Origin: an uncultured Bacteroidota bacterium
Lineage (GTDB): Bacteria > Bacteroidota > Bacteroidia > Flavobacteriales > Flavobacteriaceae
DNA: 64,000 nucleotides
Reading direction: 5' to 3'
Assembly: GCA_903913315.1 (NCBI GenBank)
Contig: CAIWKX010000115.1
Location: 1 to 64,000, forward strand
This document shows positions 17,994 through 27,197 of this stretch, piece by piece. Positions within the stretch are counted from its first letter, which is position 1. Each line of letters begins with the position of its first letter. The notes beneath the pieces were generated by a model, which worked only from the letters and a program-made list of their open reading frames with translations, was not told where the DNA came from and did not search any database. The position numbers and the translations under genes are program-made.

Positions 17994-19472
17994 ATGTCTA
18001 TTTGGAAAAAGAAACCTTTACAACTATTATTAGCAGAAGCATCTGAATCTGAGAAAGGATTAAAAAGAACGTTAACCGCATGGTCATTAGTCGCTTTAGG
18101 AATTGGAGCAATCATTGGCGCAGGACTTTTTGTTAGAACGGCTACTGCCGCAGCCCAAAATGCTGGACCATCAGTAACCATTGGATTTATTGTGGCTGCT
18201 ATTGGGTGTGCTTTAGCAGGATTGTGTTATGCTGAATTATCTTCTTCCATTCCGATTTCAGGAAGTGCCTACACTTATACTTATGCTACAATGGGAGAAT
18301 TACTCGCTTGGATAATTGGGTGGGATTTAATACTTGAATATGCAGTCGGGGCTGCAACAGTTGGAATTGCGTGGAGTGAGTACCTCAATAATTTACTGGT
18401 CAATGTGTTGCATTCAAGACCTATTCCTTACTCTTTATGCCACTCTCCTTTTCAAACCTCATTGTCAGGCGAACATGGAATGATAAATTTACCAGCTTTT
18501 TTTATTGTTGGAATTATTAGCTTACTCTTAATTAAAGGAACTCAAGAATCGGCTTTTGTAAATGGATTAATTGTAATTACTAAAGTTGCAATTGTTATTT
18601 TAATTATTGGTTTTGGATGGCATTTTATAAATCCTGTTAATCATACCCCATATATTCCGCAAGATTCAACATATACTGACGACCAAGGAATAGGTCATCA
18701 TTTTGGTGGAATAATGGGCATTCTTGGTGCTGCGGGAACAGTTTTCTTCGCATTTATTGGATTTGATGCTGTAAGTACAGCCGCACAAGAAACTAAAAAT
18801 CCAAAGAGAGATATGCCAATTGGAATTTTAGGTTCATTAGCAATTTGTACCATTTTATATATTCTTTTTGCTCATGTTTTAACTGGATTGGAACCGGTTG
18901 AATTTTTTAGAACTACAGGCAAAGAAGCTTCGGTTGCAAATGCAATAACGGCGTCTATGGGAACAAATTTTGCTTGGTTGGCACAATTTGTAACTGTTGC
19001 AATTCTTTTTGGATTTACTTCGGTTATTTTAGTGATGCTATTAGGTCAATCTCGTGTTTTCTATTCAATGGGGAAAGATGGTTTGCTTCCAAAAGCATTC
19101 GGTGACTTACATCCAAAATACAAAACCCCATATAAAGCAAATCTTGTTATTTTGGTTATTGTAGGAGCTTTTGCAGCATTTATTCCTGGTGATATTGTAG
19201 GAGATATGACAAGTATTGGAACTTTATTTGCTTTTATTTTGGTTTGTATTTCGGTTATTGTTTTAAGAAAAACAGAACCAGATATGAAACGTGAATTCAA
19301 AACTCCATTTGTTCCGTTTGTTCCAATATTAGGAATTCTTGTATGTCTTGCAATGATTTTTGGATTAGGTTGGACAAATTGGTTAAGATTGATATTATGG
19401 TTGGCCATTGGTCTAGTTGTTTATTTTCTTTATGGGAAAAAGAATAGTAAATTGAACAATCCTGATAAATAA
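17994..19472 (+). CDS. APC-family amino-acid permease (cationic amino-acid transporter-like)
   Basis: This 492-residue inner-membrane protein has about 12 hydrophobic segments. The first transmembrane segment carries the APC signature GIGAIIGAGLFVRT, and the second LCYAELSSSIPISGSAYTY; both form the substrate site in this superfamily. The length and the segment YILFAHVLTGLEP fit the YfnA/CAT branch. Substrate cannot be assigned. The downstream genes for tyrosine breakdown make aromatic amino-acid uptake possible, but a terminator separates them. Confidence 0.87.
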   Translation: MSIWKKKPLQLLLAEASESEKGLKRTLTAWSLVALGIGAIIGAGLFVRTATAAAQNAGPSVTIGFIVAAIGCALAGLCYAELSSSIPISGSAYTYTYATMGELLAWIIGWDLILEYAVGAATVGIAWSEYLNNLLVNVLHSRPIPYSLCHSPFQTSLSGEHGMINLPAFFIVGIISLLLIKGTQESAFVNGLIVITKVAIVILIIGFGWHFINPVNHTPYIPQDSTYTDDQGIGHHFGGIMGILGAAGTVFFAFIGFDAVSTAAQETKNPKRDMPIGILGSLAICTILYILFAHVLTGLEPVEFFRTTGKEASVANAITASMGTNFAWLAQFVTVAILFGFTSVILVMLLGQSRVFYSMGKDGLLPKAFGDLHPKYKTPYKANLVILVIVGAFAAFIPGDIVGDMTSIGTLFAFILVCISVIVLRKTEPDMKREFKTPFVPFVPILGILVCLAMIFGLGWTNWLRLILWLAIGLVVYFLYGKKNSKLNNPDK

Positions 19473-19490
19473 TTTAAGAATTACATAAGT

Positions 19491-19536
19491 AAAAGGCATT
19501 AAAATTTGATTTATCATTTTTTAATGCCTTTTTTAT
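19491..19536 (+). terminator. Permease terminator
   Basis: The 14-bp perfect arms AAAAGGCATTAAAA and TTTTAATGCCTTTT (19519-19532) end in a T-rich tail. Confidence 0.88.
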
Positions 19537-19664
19537 TTTAATAAAGTTCTAAAGAAAAAATATTTTTACGATATTTGTAATGATGAAAAAATGGGACAAC
19601 TTACTTATCCATCTAAAATTCCTCATCAAGAGAAATCCTGAATGAGTTGCTGTTTAGTTTTACA

Positions 19665-19700
19665 AAATCTAATATTTAATATCGTAAATCTAATATTTAA
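19665..19700 (+). promoter_or_regulatory. Twin 15-bp direct repeat before hmgA, possible operator pair
   Basis: AAATCTAATATTTAA occurs at 19665-19679 and again without change at 19686-19700. The spacing is exactly 21 bp, which puts both on the same DNA face. The second copy ends 3 bp before the hmgA ATG. A regulator of aromatic catabolism binding there would block translation or transcription; this is inference. Confidence 0.45.
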
Positions 19701-19703
19701 ATT

Positions 19704-20864
19704 ATGCCATTTTATCACAAACTTGGAAATATTCCACCAAAACGCCATACTCAATTCCGAAAATCAAATGGAGATTTGTATTACGAACAACTTTTTGGAA
19801 CGGTTGGTTTCGACGGCATGTCAACTAATTCCTATCACGAACAACGTCCAACACAAGTAAAAGAAATTCGTTCGCAATATAGCGTTGCACCAACTATTGC
19901 AAAATCAAATAACATTCAGTCTTATAAATTAAGAGGATTTGATGTGGCACCTCAGGATGATTTTTTAGAAAGCAGAAAAATTGTATTAACCAATTCGGAT
20001 TGTCATATTGTGCTGGCTGCACCAAGAAAATCAACCACTGATTATTTCTATAAAAACACCGATTCAGATGAGATGATTTTCATCCATCAAGGGTCGGGAA
20101 AATTAAGAACCATCTACGGGAACCTTGATTTCAAATACGGAGATTATCTAATCATCCCACGTGGAATCATTTATAAAATTGATTTTGATACTGAAGTAAA
20201 TCGTTTGTTTATTGTAGAATCACACGCGCCAATTTATACACCAAAGCAATATCGAAATTGGTTTGGACAACTTTTAGAACATTCCCCGTTTTGTGAAAGA
20301 GATATTCGTCGCCCTTATGAATTGGAGACTAATAATGAGTTTGGAGATTTTGTTATCAAAGTAAAAAAGAAAGACGAAATTTTCGAAATGGTTTACGCTA
20401 CACATCCGTTTGATGTAGTGGGTTATGACGGTTACAATTATCCGTATGCGTTTTCCATTCACGATTTCGAACCCATTACAGGTAGAGTACACCTTCCTCC
20501 ACCAGTGCATCAAACATTTGAAACATCAGCATTTGTAGTTTGTTCCTTCGTTCCACGTTTGTATGATTATCATCCTCAAGCTATCCCAGCACCTTACAAC
20601 CATAGTAATATAGATGCCGATGAGGTTTTATATTATGTTGATGGTGATTTTATGAGTAGAAATGATATAAAACAAGGAAATATTTCACTCCACCCAGCGG
20701 GAATTCCACACGGACCGCACCCTGGCGCCGCTGAAAGAAGTATTGGCAAAAAAGAAACACTAGAATTAGCTGTTATGGTCGATACATTCAAACCCTTAAT
20801 GGTAACAGCAGAAGCTTTGAAAATTGCAGATGAAACCTATTTTCAAAGTTGGTTAGATAAATAA
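19704..20864 (+). CDS. hmgA: Homogentisate 1,2-dioxygenase
   Basis: This iron enzyme opens the homogentisate ring to maleylacetoacetate in tyrosine and phenylalanine breakdown. At 386 residues it belongs to the shorter bacterial branch. The start PFYHKLGNIPPKRHTQFRK and the cupin metal region fit HGD: HLPPPVHQTFE, then NHSNIDADEVLYYVDGDF and HPAGIPHGPHPG with the ligand His/Glu residues. The next gene, hppD, encodes the preceding enzyme of the pathway, so the two genes probably form one unit. Confidence 0.94.
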   Translation: MPFYHKLGNIPPKRHTQFRKSNGDLYYEQLFGTVGFDGMSTNSYHEQRPTQVKEIRSQYSVAPTIAKSNNIQSYKLRGFDVAPQDDFLESRKIVLTNSDCHIVLAAPRKSTTDYFYKNTDSDEMIFIHQGSGKLRTIYGNLDFKYGDYLIIPRGIIYKIDFDTEVNRLFIVESHAPIYTPKQYRNWFGQLLEHSPFCERDIRRPYELETNNEFGDFVIKVKKKDEIFEMVYATHPFDVVGYDGYNYPYAFSIHDFEPITGRVHLPPPVHQTFETSAFVVCSFVPRLYDYHPQAIPAPYNHSNIDADEVLYYVDGDFMSRNDIKQGNISLHPAGIPHGPHPGAAERSIGKKETLELAVMVDTFKPLMVTAEALKIADETYFQSWLDK

Positions 20865-20948
20865 TTAATTAATAATAAAAATTTTAAAAGTCATTTTGAA
20901 TATAGTTTATCCTTAATTCTTAATTCTTTTGTCAAAATACTACATATC

Positions 20949-22109
20949 ATGAGTAAAGAAGTAACTTCCGTAGAATACGGACTAGAAAAAATATTTAGTG
21001 GAGCACAAGATTTCCTTCCACTATTAGGGACTGATTATGTTGAGTTTTACGTTGGAAACGCAAAACAATCAGCGCACTATTACAAAACAGCATTTGGATT
21101 TCAATCACATGCTTATAAAGGATTAGAAACAGGGTCAACAGATTCTGTGAGTTATGTTTTAAAACAAGATAAAATACGTTTAGTGCTTACAACACCTTTA
21201 CATAGTAATTCTCCAATCAACGAGCATTTAAGAAAACACGGTGATGGCGTAAAAGTGATTGCTCTGTGGGTTGAAGATGCTAAATCAGCATGGGAAGAAA
21301 CTACTAAACGAGGGGCTGTATCTTTTATGGAACCAACTATTGAAAAAGATGAACATGGGGAAGTAGTTCGTTCCGGAATTTACACTTATGGAGAAACCGT
21401 TCACATATTTGTAGAAAGAAAAAATTATAATGGTGCCTTTTTACCAGGATTCGTAACATGGAAATCAGAATACAATCCTGAACCACTTGGATTAAAATAT
21501 GTGGATCACATGGTCGGAAACGTAGGTTGGGGTGAAATGAACCAATGGGTAAAATGGTACGAAGATGTGATGGGTTTTGAAAATTTCCTTTCTTTTGATG
21601 ATACGCAAATCCATACTGAATATTCTGCTTTGATGAGTAAAGTGATGAGTAACGGTAACGGAAGAATTAAATTTCCAATTAACGAACCAGCTAAAGGTAA
21701 TAAGAAATCGCAAATAGAAGAATATATTGATTTTTATGAAGGGCCAGGCTGTCAGCATTTGGCAGTAGCTACCGATAACATTATTGCTACTGTGGCAGGA
21801 TTAAAAGCTCGAGGGGTTGAATTTCTTCCACCACCACCACAAGCATATTATGACGAAATACCTGCTAGATTGGGTGTTCACAGGGATATGATGAAGGAAG
21901 ATATTAAAGAGTTACAAAAACTTTCTATTTTGGTTGATGCAGACGAAGATGGATATCTTTTGCAAATATTTACAAAACCTGTAGAAGATAGACCAACCTT
22001 GTTTTTTGAAATTATTCAAAGAATGGGAGCAAAAGGTTTCGGCGCGGGTAATTTTAAAGCGCTTTTTGAATCAATTGAACGGGAGCAAGCTTTGAGAGGA
22101 ACGCTGTAA
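20949..22109 (+). CDS. hppD: 4-hydroxyphenylpyruvate dioxygenase
   Basis: It converts 4-hydroxyphenylpyruvate to homogentisate, the substrate of the preceding hmgA product. Two VOC-type halves are visible. The iron ligands are the His of YVDHMVGNV, the His of GPGCQHLAVAT and the Glu of PTLFFEIIQRMG. The C-terminal GFGAGNFKALFESIEREQ is the usual gating helix of the family. The 386 residues are of normal length. It lies 84 bp after hmgA. Confidence 0.96.
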   Translation: MSKEVTSVEYGLEKIFSGAQDFLPLLGTDYVEFYVGNAKQSAHYYKTAFGFQSHAYKGLETGSTDSVSYVLKQDKIRLVLTTPLHSNSPINEHLRKHGDGVKVIALWVEDAKSAWEETTKRGAVSFMEPTIEKDEHGEVVRSGIYTYGETVHIFVERKNYNGAFLPGFVTWKSEYNPEPLGLKYVDHMVGNVGWGEMNQWVKWYEDVMGFENFLSFDDTQIHTEYSALMSKVMSNGNGRIKFPINEPAKGNKKSQIEEYIDFYEGPGCQHLAVATDNIIATVAGLKARGVEFLPPPPQAYYDEIPARLGVHRDMMKEDIKELQKLSILVDADEDGYLLQIFTKPVEDRPTLFFEIIQRMGAKGFGAGNFKALFESIEREQALRGTL

Positions 22110-22144
22110 AAAACCAAAATTCATTGAACAATTAGTAAAATACA

Positions 22145-22154
22145 ACGTTGTAGT
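22145..22154. repeat. Copy of a dispersed intergenic motif (ACGTTGTAGT)
   Basis: ACGTTGTAGT lies inside the 12-bp palindrome TACAACGTTGTA (22141-22152) plus AGT. The same 10-mer occurs at 25376-25385 (minus sense) and 35563-35572, always between genes. Confidence 0.5.
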
Positions 22155-22220
22155 ATCGATATTTTTAATAAAAATATGTTAAAGTTGATTTTTTATTGAG
22201 AATAGTCTAAATAACTACAT

Positions 22221-22345
22221 TATATTTGCACCATCAAAAGAGAAGGAGTGGTTTCCTTTAATTTTATATAAATTTTCATAATTTATAGTTTTTTGGTTGG
22301 TTAATAGCATAAAAACTCCGTCATTACTTGATGGAGTTTTTTTGT
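22221..22345 (+). ncRNA. Putative small RNA with promoter and terminator, about 110 nt
   Basis: A TATATTTG -7 element at 22221-22228, with ATTG about 22 bp upstream, is followed by no ORF. It is followed by three hairpins: AAGGA/TCCTT near 22243-22258, ATAAATT/AATTTAT near 22267-22285, and a strong terminator (AAAAACTCCGTCA/TGATGGAGTTTTT, 22311-22341) with a T run. The predicted transcript runs from about 22234 to 22345. The DUF3108 gene downstream has a separate promoter beyond the terminator, so this looks like an independent RNA, not a leader. Family unknown. Confidence 0.5.
22311..22344 (+). terminator. Intrinsic terminator ending the putative small RNA
   Basis: AAAAACTCC-G-TCA pairs with TGA-T-GGAGTTTTT (one wobble) around a 5-base loop, then TTTG. 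Confidence 0.87.
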
Positions 22346-22358
22346 TTTAATACATTTG
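22328..22358 (+). promoter_or_regulatory. Promoter of the DUF3108 gene
   Basis: TTG at 22328-22330 and TACATTTG at 22351-22358 are 20 bp apart. The -33 part overlaps the small-RNA terminator. The short leader that follows contains a copy of the motif AACTATAACGTT (22377-22388). Confidence 0.5.
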
Positions 22359-22404
22359 GAGCGAAAATTGTAGTGCAACTATAACGTTCGATATCCATTA
22401 AGAA

Positions 22405-23178
22405 ATGAAAAAAATAATTATACTTGCTTTATTTTTCTTGACTGTAAGTTTTGACAATCAAAAGCAATCCGCCTTTGACGTAGGAGAATGGTTTAAATTT
22501 AGAATTCATTACGGATTAGTTACTGCGGGTTATGCAACGCTAGAAGTTAAAGAGGCTATTAAAAACAATAAAAAAGTTTTTCATGCTATAGGCCATGGAT
22601 ACACAACGGGGATGTCTAAATGGTTTTTTAAAGTTGAAGACAATTATGAATCTTATTTTGATAAAGCTACAGGAAAACCCTATCAATATGTAAGAAAAAT
22701 TGATGAAGGAGGATATACTAAAGATCAGGAAGGCTTTTTTAATCAAGATAAAAACACAATCTTAATAAAAGATTATAAAAATAATACAAATAAATCCTTC
22801 GCAACTCCGGAATATATACAAGATATTGTTTCAACGTTTTATTATCTTCGAAATCATCCAAGTGTAAATAAATTGAAGGTAGGAGAATCAATTGCAATTG
22901 ATATGTTTTTCGATGATGAAACCACTAAATTTAAGTTAAAATATATAGGAAAAGAAGATGTTGATAGTAAATTTGGAATCGTTCCTTGTATGATTTTTAG
23001 ACCATTAGTGCAGTCGGGAAGGGTTTTTAAGGAACAAGAAAGTTTAACAGTTTGGATTTCAGATGATGATAACAAAGTCCCCATAAGAATAAAAGCGAGT
23101 TTAGCTGTTGGTTCTATTAAAGCAGATTTAGAATCTTTTAAAGGATTATCAAATCCATTTACAATAAAATCGAAATAA
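22405..23178 (+). CDS. DUF3108 domain-containing exported protein
   Basis: The 257-residue protein has a short N-terminal hydrophobic export signal (MKKIIILALFFLTVSF) and then a single domain. It has the DUF3108 features FDVGEWFKFRIHYGLVTAGYA, the central DIVSTFYYLRN and the C-terminal LTVWISDDDNKVPIRI. Members are probably periplasmic or outer-membrane associated beta-rich proteins of unknown function. The kynA gene starts 4 bp after its stop, which suggests co-transcription, though a metabolic link is not evident. Confidence 0.85.
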   Translation: MKKIIILALFFLTVSFDNQKQSAFDVGEWFKFRIHYGLVTAGYATLEVKEAIKNNKKVFHAIGHGYTTGMSKWFFKVEDNYESYFDKATGKPYQYVRKIDEGGYTKDQEGFFNQDKNTILIKDYKNNTNKSFATPEYIQDIVSTFYYLRNHPSVNKLKVGESIAIDMFFDDETTKFKLKYIGKEDVDSKFGIVPCMIFRPLVQSGRVFKEQESLTVWISDDDNKVPIRIKASLAVGSIKADLESFKGLSNPFTIKSK

Positions 23179-23182
23179 TATA

Positions 23183-24109
23183 ATGAATATAGAAACTACT
23201 AATATTATAGCAGAATTACAAAATAAATTTGATGCTATAAATCAAAAAACTGAAACTCATCTTGAAGGATTATTATGGTCTAAACCAATAACTTACTGGG
23301 ATTATATCCAAACAGATGCGTTATTAAATCTGCAAACTCAACGTACCACTTTGCCAGACGAAATGGTTTTTATAATGTACCATCAAGTAAATGAGTTGCT
23401 GTTTAAGATGATTCTATGGGAAATCAATCAAGTTTGTCATTGTGATAAGCTGGAAACTAAATTTTTTGCAGATCGATTAACACGAATTACCAGATACTTT
23501 GATATGCTTACCACATCATTCGATATTATGGGGGATGGAATGGAAGTAGATCAGTACATGAAATTCAGAAATACTTTAACACCAGCAAGTGGATTTCAAA
23601 GTGCACAATATAGATTAATTGAATTCGCTTCAACCGATTTGATTAATCTTATAGACTATCGTTTTAGAACTACAATTGACAGAAATACGCCTTATTCTCA
23701 TGCTTTTGAACATTTGTACTGGCAAGCCGCTGGGAAAGACTATCAAACAGGCGAGAAATCCTATTTAATTCTTGAATTCGAAAGAAAATACAAAGAGGAG
23801 TTTTTACGCTATATGGAAGAATACAACACCATAAATATTTGGAGAAAATTCAAACAGTTACCAGAATCTGATCAAAAAGATTCAGATTTGGTGGCGGCAA
23901 TGCGTCATTATGATAGAACAGTTAACATTACTTGGGTGATGGGTCATTTGAATGCTGCCAAAAAATATATTGATAGCGGCAAAGGTTCTGGAGAAGCGAC
24001 TGGAGGTAGCGACTGGAAAAAATACATGCACCCAAAATACCAAAGAAGAATCTTTTTTCCCGAACTTTGGAGCGAAGAAGAATTGAAAAACTGGGGAGAA
24101 GATTGTTAA
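23183..24109 (+). CDS. kynA: Tryptophan 2,3-dioxygenase
   Basis: This heme enzyme opens the indole ring of tryptophan to give N-formylkynurenine, the first step of the kynurenine route. The 308-residue protein shows the family segments TYWDYIQTDALLNLQT, MVFIMYHQVNELLFKM (distal pocket) and FRNTLTPASGFQSAQYR. The proximal heme-histidine region reads WVMGHLNAAKKYI. Later pathway genes are not in the window. Together with hppD and hmgA it makes this segment a centre of aromatic amino-acid breakdown. Confidence 0.95.
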   Translation: MNIETTNIIAELQNKFDAINQKTETHLEGLLWSKPITYWDYIQTDALLNLQTQRTTLPDEMVFIMYHQVNELLFKMILWEINQVCHCDKLETKFFADRLTRITRYFDMLTTSFDIMGDGMEVDQYMKFRNTLTPASGFQSAQYRLIEFASTDLINLIDYRFRTTIDRNTPYSHAFEHLYWQAAGKDYQTGEKSYLILEFERKYKEEFLRYMEEYNTINIWRKFKQLPESDQKDSDLVAAMRHYDRTVNITWVMGHLNAAKKYIDSGKGSGEATGGSDWKKYMHPKYQRRIFFPELWSEEELKNWGEDC

Positions 24110-24127
24110 AAGAATAAATTACTCGTA

Positions 24128-25351
24128 TTGAGAAAAATTGCTGTCGTTTTATTGGTATTAGTGTCATTGTATTCTTGTAAGAAATCGCAAGAGGAGTTTG
24201 TTATTGAAAATGTTGAACCTCAAAGACCTATTGTGGATTTTGGTTTTCATTATGATGAATTTAATGTACATTATGATACTATCCAAAGCCAAGATACTTT
24301 TGAAAAAATATTAAAAAAACAAAACCTTAACGGAAGAAAAGCCGCCGAGATTATAAAAGTCATAAAAGATTCTTTCCCAACCTCAGTTCGATTTAAAAGA
24401 CCTTATGTTTGTCTTCGTTCTAAAGACAAATACCATAAACTTCAATATTTAATTTACCAGCCAACTCGACTAGAGTATTATTTAGTGGATTTGACCGATT
24501 CCATTGTTGGACACAAAAAGAAGCGTCCTTTAACGTTTAAAAGCAGAGTGGTTGCAGGTGAACTTACTGGGCCTTTAACACAGACGTTACGAAGTTTAAA
24601 AATTGACCCTACTTTATCAGGAAGATTAACAAAAGTTTTTGCTTGGTCCATCGATTTCTTCAAATCTAAAAAGGGAGATAAATTTGCTTTAAGCTTTACC
24701 GAACGCTATATTAACGACACTGTTTATGACGGGGTGGATAGTTTAAAAGCTGCCTTTTTTGAATACAAGGGAGAAAAAATATACGCCTTCCCTTTTGTTC
24801 AAGAGAGAAATGGTAAAACCGATTATTATGATGAAAATGGGAAAGCCCTGAAAAACTTCTTTCTTAAAGCACCATTAAAATTCGTAAACATTACCTCTCA
24901 TTTTTCCCAAAATAGATTCCATCCAGTTCAATTAATGTGGAAAGCACACAAAGGAACCGACTATGCCGCTCCTACGGGAACACCCATTATGACAACAGCA
25001 ACTGGTGTTGTGGAACAAGCGGGATATACTGCAGGAAATGGAAACTTTGTCAAGGTGAAACACGACAAAGTCTATTCTACTCAATACCTCCATATGTCTA
25101 AGATTTTGGTGCGGCGTGGGCAACATGTTAAGCAAGGAGAAGTCATTGGAAAAGTAGGAAGTACCGGATTAGCTACAGGACCTCACGTGTGTTACCGTTT
25201 CTGGAAAAATGGAGTTCAAGTCGATGCTCTAAAATTAAAACTCCCTAATTCTCAAGTGATGGAAGGCAGAAATTTACCAAGATTTAAAGAGCAAATGCGT
25301 CCCTTAAAACGAGAGTTGGACAGTGTTGCCGAATTGAAATTCAAGAAATAA
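24128..25351 (+). CDS. M23-family peptidoglycan metallopeptidase, lipoprotein
   Basis: The start is TTG: no ATG exists upstream before an in-frame stop, and the lipoprotein signal MRKIAVVLLVLVSLYSC begins exactly here, with the lipobox cysteine at residue 17. The C-terminal LytM domain (about residues 275-375) has the zinc motif HKGTDYAAPTGTPI and the second histidine motif QYLHMSKI. It also has TGLATGPHVCYRFW, where most relatives have HLHFE-like residues. The protein should trim peptide cross-links from the periplasmic side of a membrane. The upstream half is the usual flavobacterial extension without an assigned function. It has 407 residues and stands alone between kynA and pgi. Confidence 0.9.
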   Translation: MRKIAVVLLVLVSLYSCKKSQEEFVIENVEPQRPIVDFGFHYDEFNVHYDTIQSQDTFEKILKKQNLNGRKAAEIIKVIKDSFPTSVRFKRPYVCLRSKDKYHKLQYLIYQPTRLEYYLVDLTDSIVGHKKKRPLTFKSRVVAGELTGPLTQTLRSLKIDPTLSGRLTKVFAWSIDFFKSKKGDKFALSFTERYINDTVYDGVDSLKAAFFEYKGEKIYAFPFVQERNGKTDYYDENGKALKNFFLKAPLKFVNITSHFSQNRFHPVQLMWKAHKGTDYAAPTGTPIMTTATGVVEQAGYTAGNGNFVKVKHDKVYSTQYLHMSKILVRRGQHVKQGEVIGKVGSTGLATGPHVCYRFWKNGVQVDALKLKLPNSQVMEGRNLPRFKEQMRPLKRELDSVAELKFKK

Positions 25352-25368
25352 ATCTTTTTCCCTAAATC

Positions 25369-25393
25369 TTATGCAACTACAACGTTTGCATAA
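25369..25393. repeat. Inverted repeat carrying a dispersed motif, before pgi
   Basis: Perfect 8-bp arms TTATGCAA and TTGCATAA enclose CTACAACGT. Read on the minus strand it contains AACGTTGTAGTTGCA, nearly identical to minus-strand 22374-22388 (AACGTTATAGTTGCA). Confidence 0.55.
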
Positions 25394-25448
25394 CTTTTTG
25401 GGGAATAAAATTCTCTTATCCCTTTGGTTGTATCTGTAATCTTTTAGC

Positions 25449-25456
25449 TAATTTTG
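25449..25456 (+). promoter_or_regulatory. pgi promoter -7 element
   Basis: TAATTTTG matches TAnnTTTG, 19 bp before the pgi ATG. A TTTG at 25423-25426 is 22 bp upstream. Confidence 0.5.
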
Positions 25457-25475
25457 CTTCTCAAAAATTAACAAA

Positions 25476-27119
25476 ATGGCTTTACAAAATACAAATCCAT
25501 CCACTACAACAGCATGGAAAAATCTAGAAAAACACTTCACTACAATGGAAAACAACTCCATCAAAGAAATGTTCCATACAGATGCCGAAAGAGCTGAAAA
25601 ATTTCATATTAAATGGAATGATTTTTTAGTGGATTATTCTAAAAACAACATCAATCAAGAGACTTTAGCCTTGCTTTTACAACTAACTGATGAGGTAAAT
25701 TTAAAAGACGCGATTACCAAATATTTTGATGGCGATATCATCAATCAAACGGAAAACCGAGCGGTATTACATACGGCTTTGCGTGCTCCCGAATCGGCTA
25801 CTGTTTTAGTAGACGGAATAAATGTGATGCCAGAGATTTATCATGTGAAAAGAAGCATTGAAAAATTTACCAACGAAATCACTTTAGGGCTAAGAAAAGG
25901 ATATACTGGTAAACCTTTTACCGACGTAGTGAATATTGGGATTGGAGGTTCTGATTTAGGCCCTGCAATGGTGGTGGAAGCCTTGCAGTATTATAAAAAC
26001 CACCTTAATGTTCATTTTGTTTCTAATGTTGACGGTGATCATGTGAGTGAAATCATCAAAAAAATAGATCCAGAAACAACTCTTTTTGTAATTGTTTCTA
26101 AAACATTTACCACACAAGAAACACTTACCAATTCAGAGACCATCAGAACTTGGTTTTTGCAATCGGCAAAACAAGAAGATGTGGCAAAACACTTTGTGGC
26201 AGTTTCTACCAACATCCAAAAAGTGACAGAATTCGGTATTGACCCTAACAATATATTTCCAATGTGGGATTGGGTGGGCGGACGTTTCTCTTTATGGAGT
26301 GCTGTCGGGTTATCCATCAGTTTGGCTGTAGGATATGATAACTTTGATAAGTTATTGAAAGGTGCCAATCAAATGGATGAGCATTTCAAAAACGAATCAT
26401 TTGATAAAAATATCCCTGTTATTCTGGCATTACTCAGTATTTGGTACAATAATTTCTTTGGCGCCGAAAGTGAAGCATTAATTCCCTACACGCAATACCT
26501 TCAAAAGTTAGCGCCTTATTTGCAACAAGGAATTATGGAAAGTAACGGGAAAAGTATTGGTCGTGACGGAAAGCCTGTGAATTATCAAACAGGAACAATC
26601 ATTTGGGGAGAACCTGGTACCAATTCGCAACACGCTTTTTTCCAATTAATTCATCAAGGAACCAAGTTAATTCCAACTGATTTTATCGGATATGTTGATT
26701 CATTATATGGCAATCAAGATCATCACGAAAAATTAATGTCTAACTTTTTTGCGCAAACAGAAGCCTTATTAAACGGGAAAACTGCCGAACAAGTGCAAGC
26801 AGAATTTGACAAACAAGGGGTTAACAAAGACAAAGCCGAATATTTAAAACCGTTTAAAGTTTTTACAGGTAATAAACCCACGAATACTATCTTAATCCAA
26901 AAGCTAACACCTGAGTCTTTAGGTTCGTTAGTGGCATTATACGAACACAAAATATTTGTACAAGGAATTATTTGGAACATATTTAGTTATGACCAATGGG
27001 GAGTTGAGTTAGGAAAACAATTAGCCAATTCTATTTTGGAAGAAATACATTCAAAGCAGGTCAAAAAGCATGATAGTTCCACCCAGTTTTTACTTTCACA
27101 TTTCTTAAAAAACAAATAA
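25476..27119 (+). CDS. pgi: Glucose-6-phosphate isomerase
   Basis: It interconverts glucose-6-phosphate and fructose-6-phosphate. At 547 residues it is a full-length PGI. Visible signatures are [18 protein letters not shown], the phosphate site [13 protein letters not shown], the PGI signature [14 protein letters not shown], the catalytic [19 protein letters not shown] and the C-terminal [13 protein letters not shown]. It has its own promoter and terminator. Confidence 0.98.
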   Translation: MALQNTNPSTTTAWKNLEKHFTTMENNSIKEMFHTDAERAEKFHIKWNDFLVDYSKNNINQETLALLLQLTDEVNLKDAITKYFDGDIINQTENRAVLHTALRAPESATVLVDGINVMPEIYHVKRSIEKFTNEITLGLRKGYTGKPFTDVVNIGIGGSDLGPAMVVEALQYYKNHLNVHFVSNVDGDHVSEIIKKIDPETTLFVIVSKTFTTQETLTNSETIRTWFLQSAKQEDVAKHFVAVSTNIQKVTEFGIDPNNIFPMWDWVGGRFSLWSAVGLSISLAVGYDNFDKLLKGANQMDEHFKNESFDKNIPVILALLSIWYNNFFGAESEALIPYTQYLQKLAPYLQQGIMESNGKSIGRDGKPVNYQTGTIIWGEPGTNSQHAFFQLIHQGTKLIPTDFIGYVDSLYGNQDHHEKLMSNFFAQTEALLNGKTAEQVQAEFDKQGVNKDKAEYLKPFKVFTGNKPTNTILIQKLTPESLGSLVALYEHKIFVQGIIWNIFSYDQWGVELGKQLANSILEEIHSKQVKKHDSSTQFLLSHFLKNK

Positions 27120-27122
27120 TAT

Positions 27123-27157
27123 AAAACCTCATTCTTACCGGATGAGGTTTTTTTATT
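27123..27157 (+). terminator. pgi terminator
   Basis: AAAACCTCAT/ATGAGGTTTT with a 9-base loop and a T run, 4 bp after the stop. Confidence 0.88.
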
Positions 27158-27167
27158 CTTTTTTCTG

Positions 27168-27175
27168 TACATTTG
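27168..27175 (+). promoter_or_regulatory. Promoter -7 element for the 4-TM protein gene
   Basis: TACATTTG, 22 bp before the ATG at 27198. Confidence 0.5.
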
Positions 27176-27197
27176 TTAAAACAAAAATTATAGTAAT

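Noticed and set aside
19583-19645. 20-codon ORF before hmgA as a leader peptide (MKKWDNLLIHLKFLIKRNPE)
   Set aside because: No run of regulatory codons such as Tyr or Phe, and no attenuator hairpin between it and hmgA.
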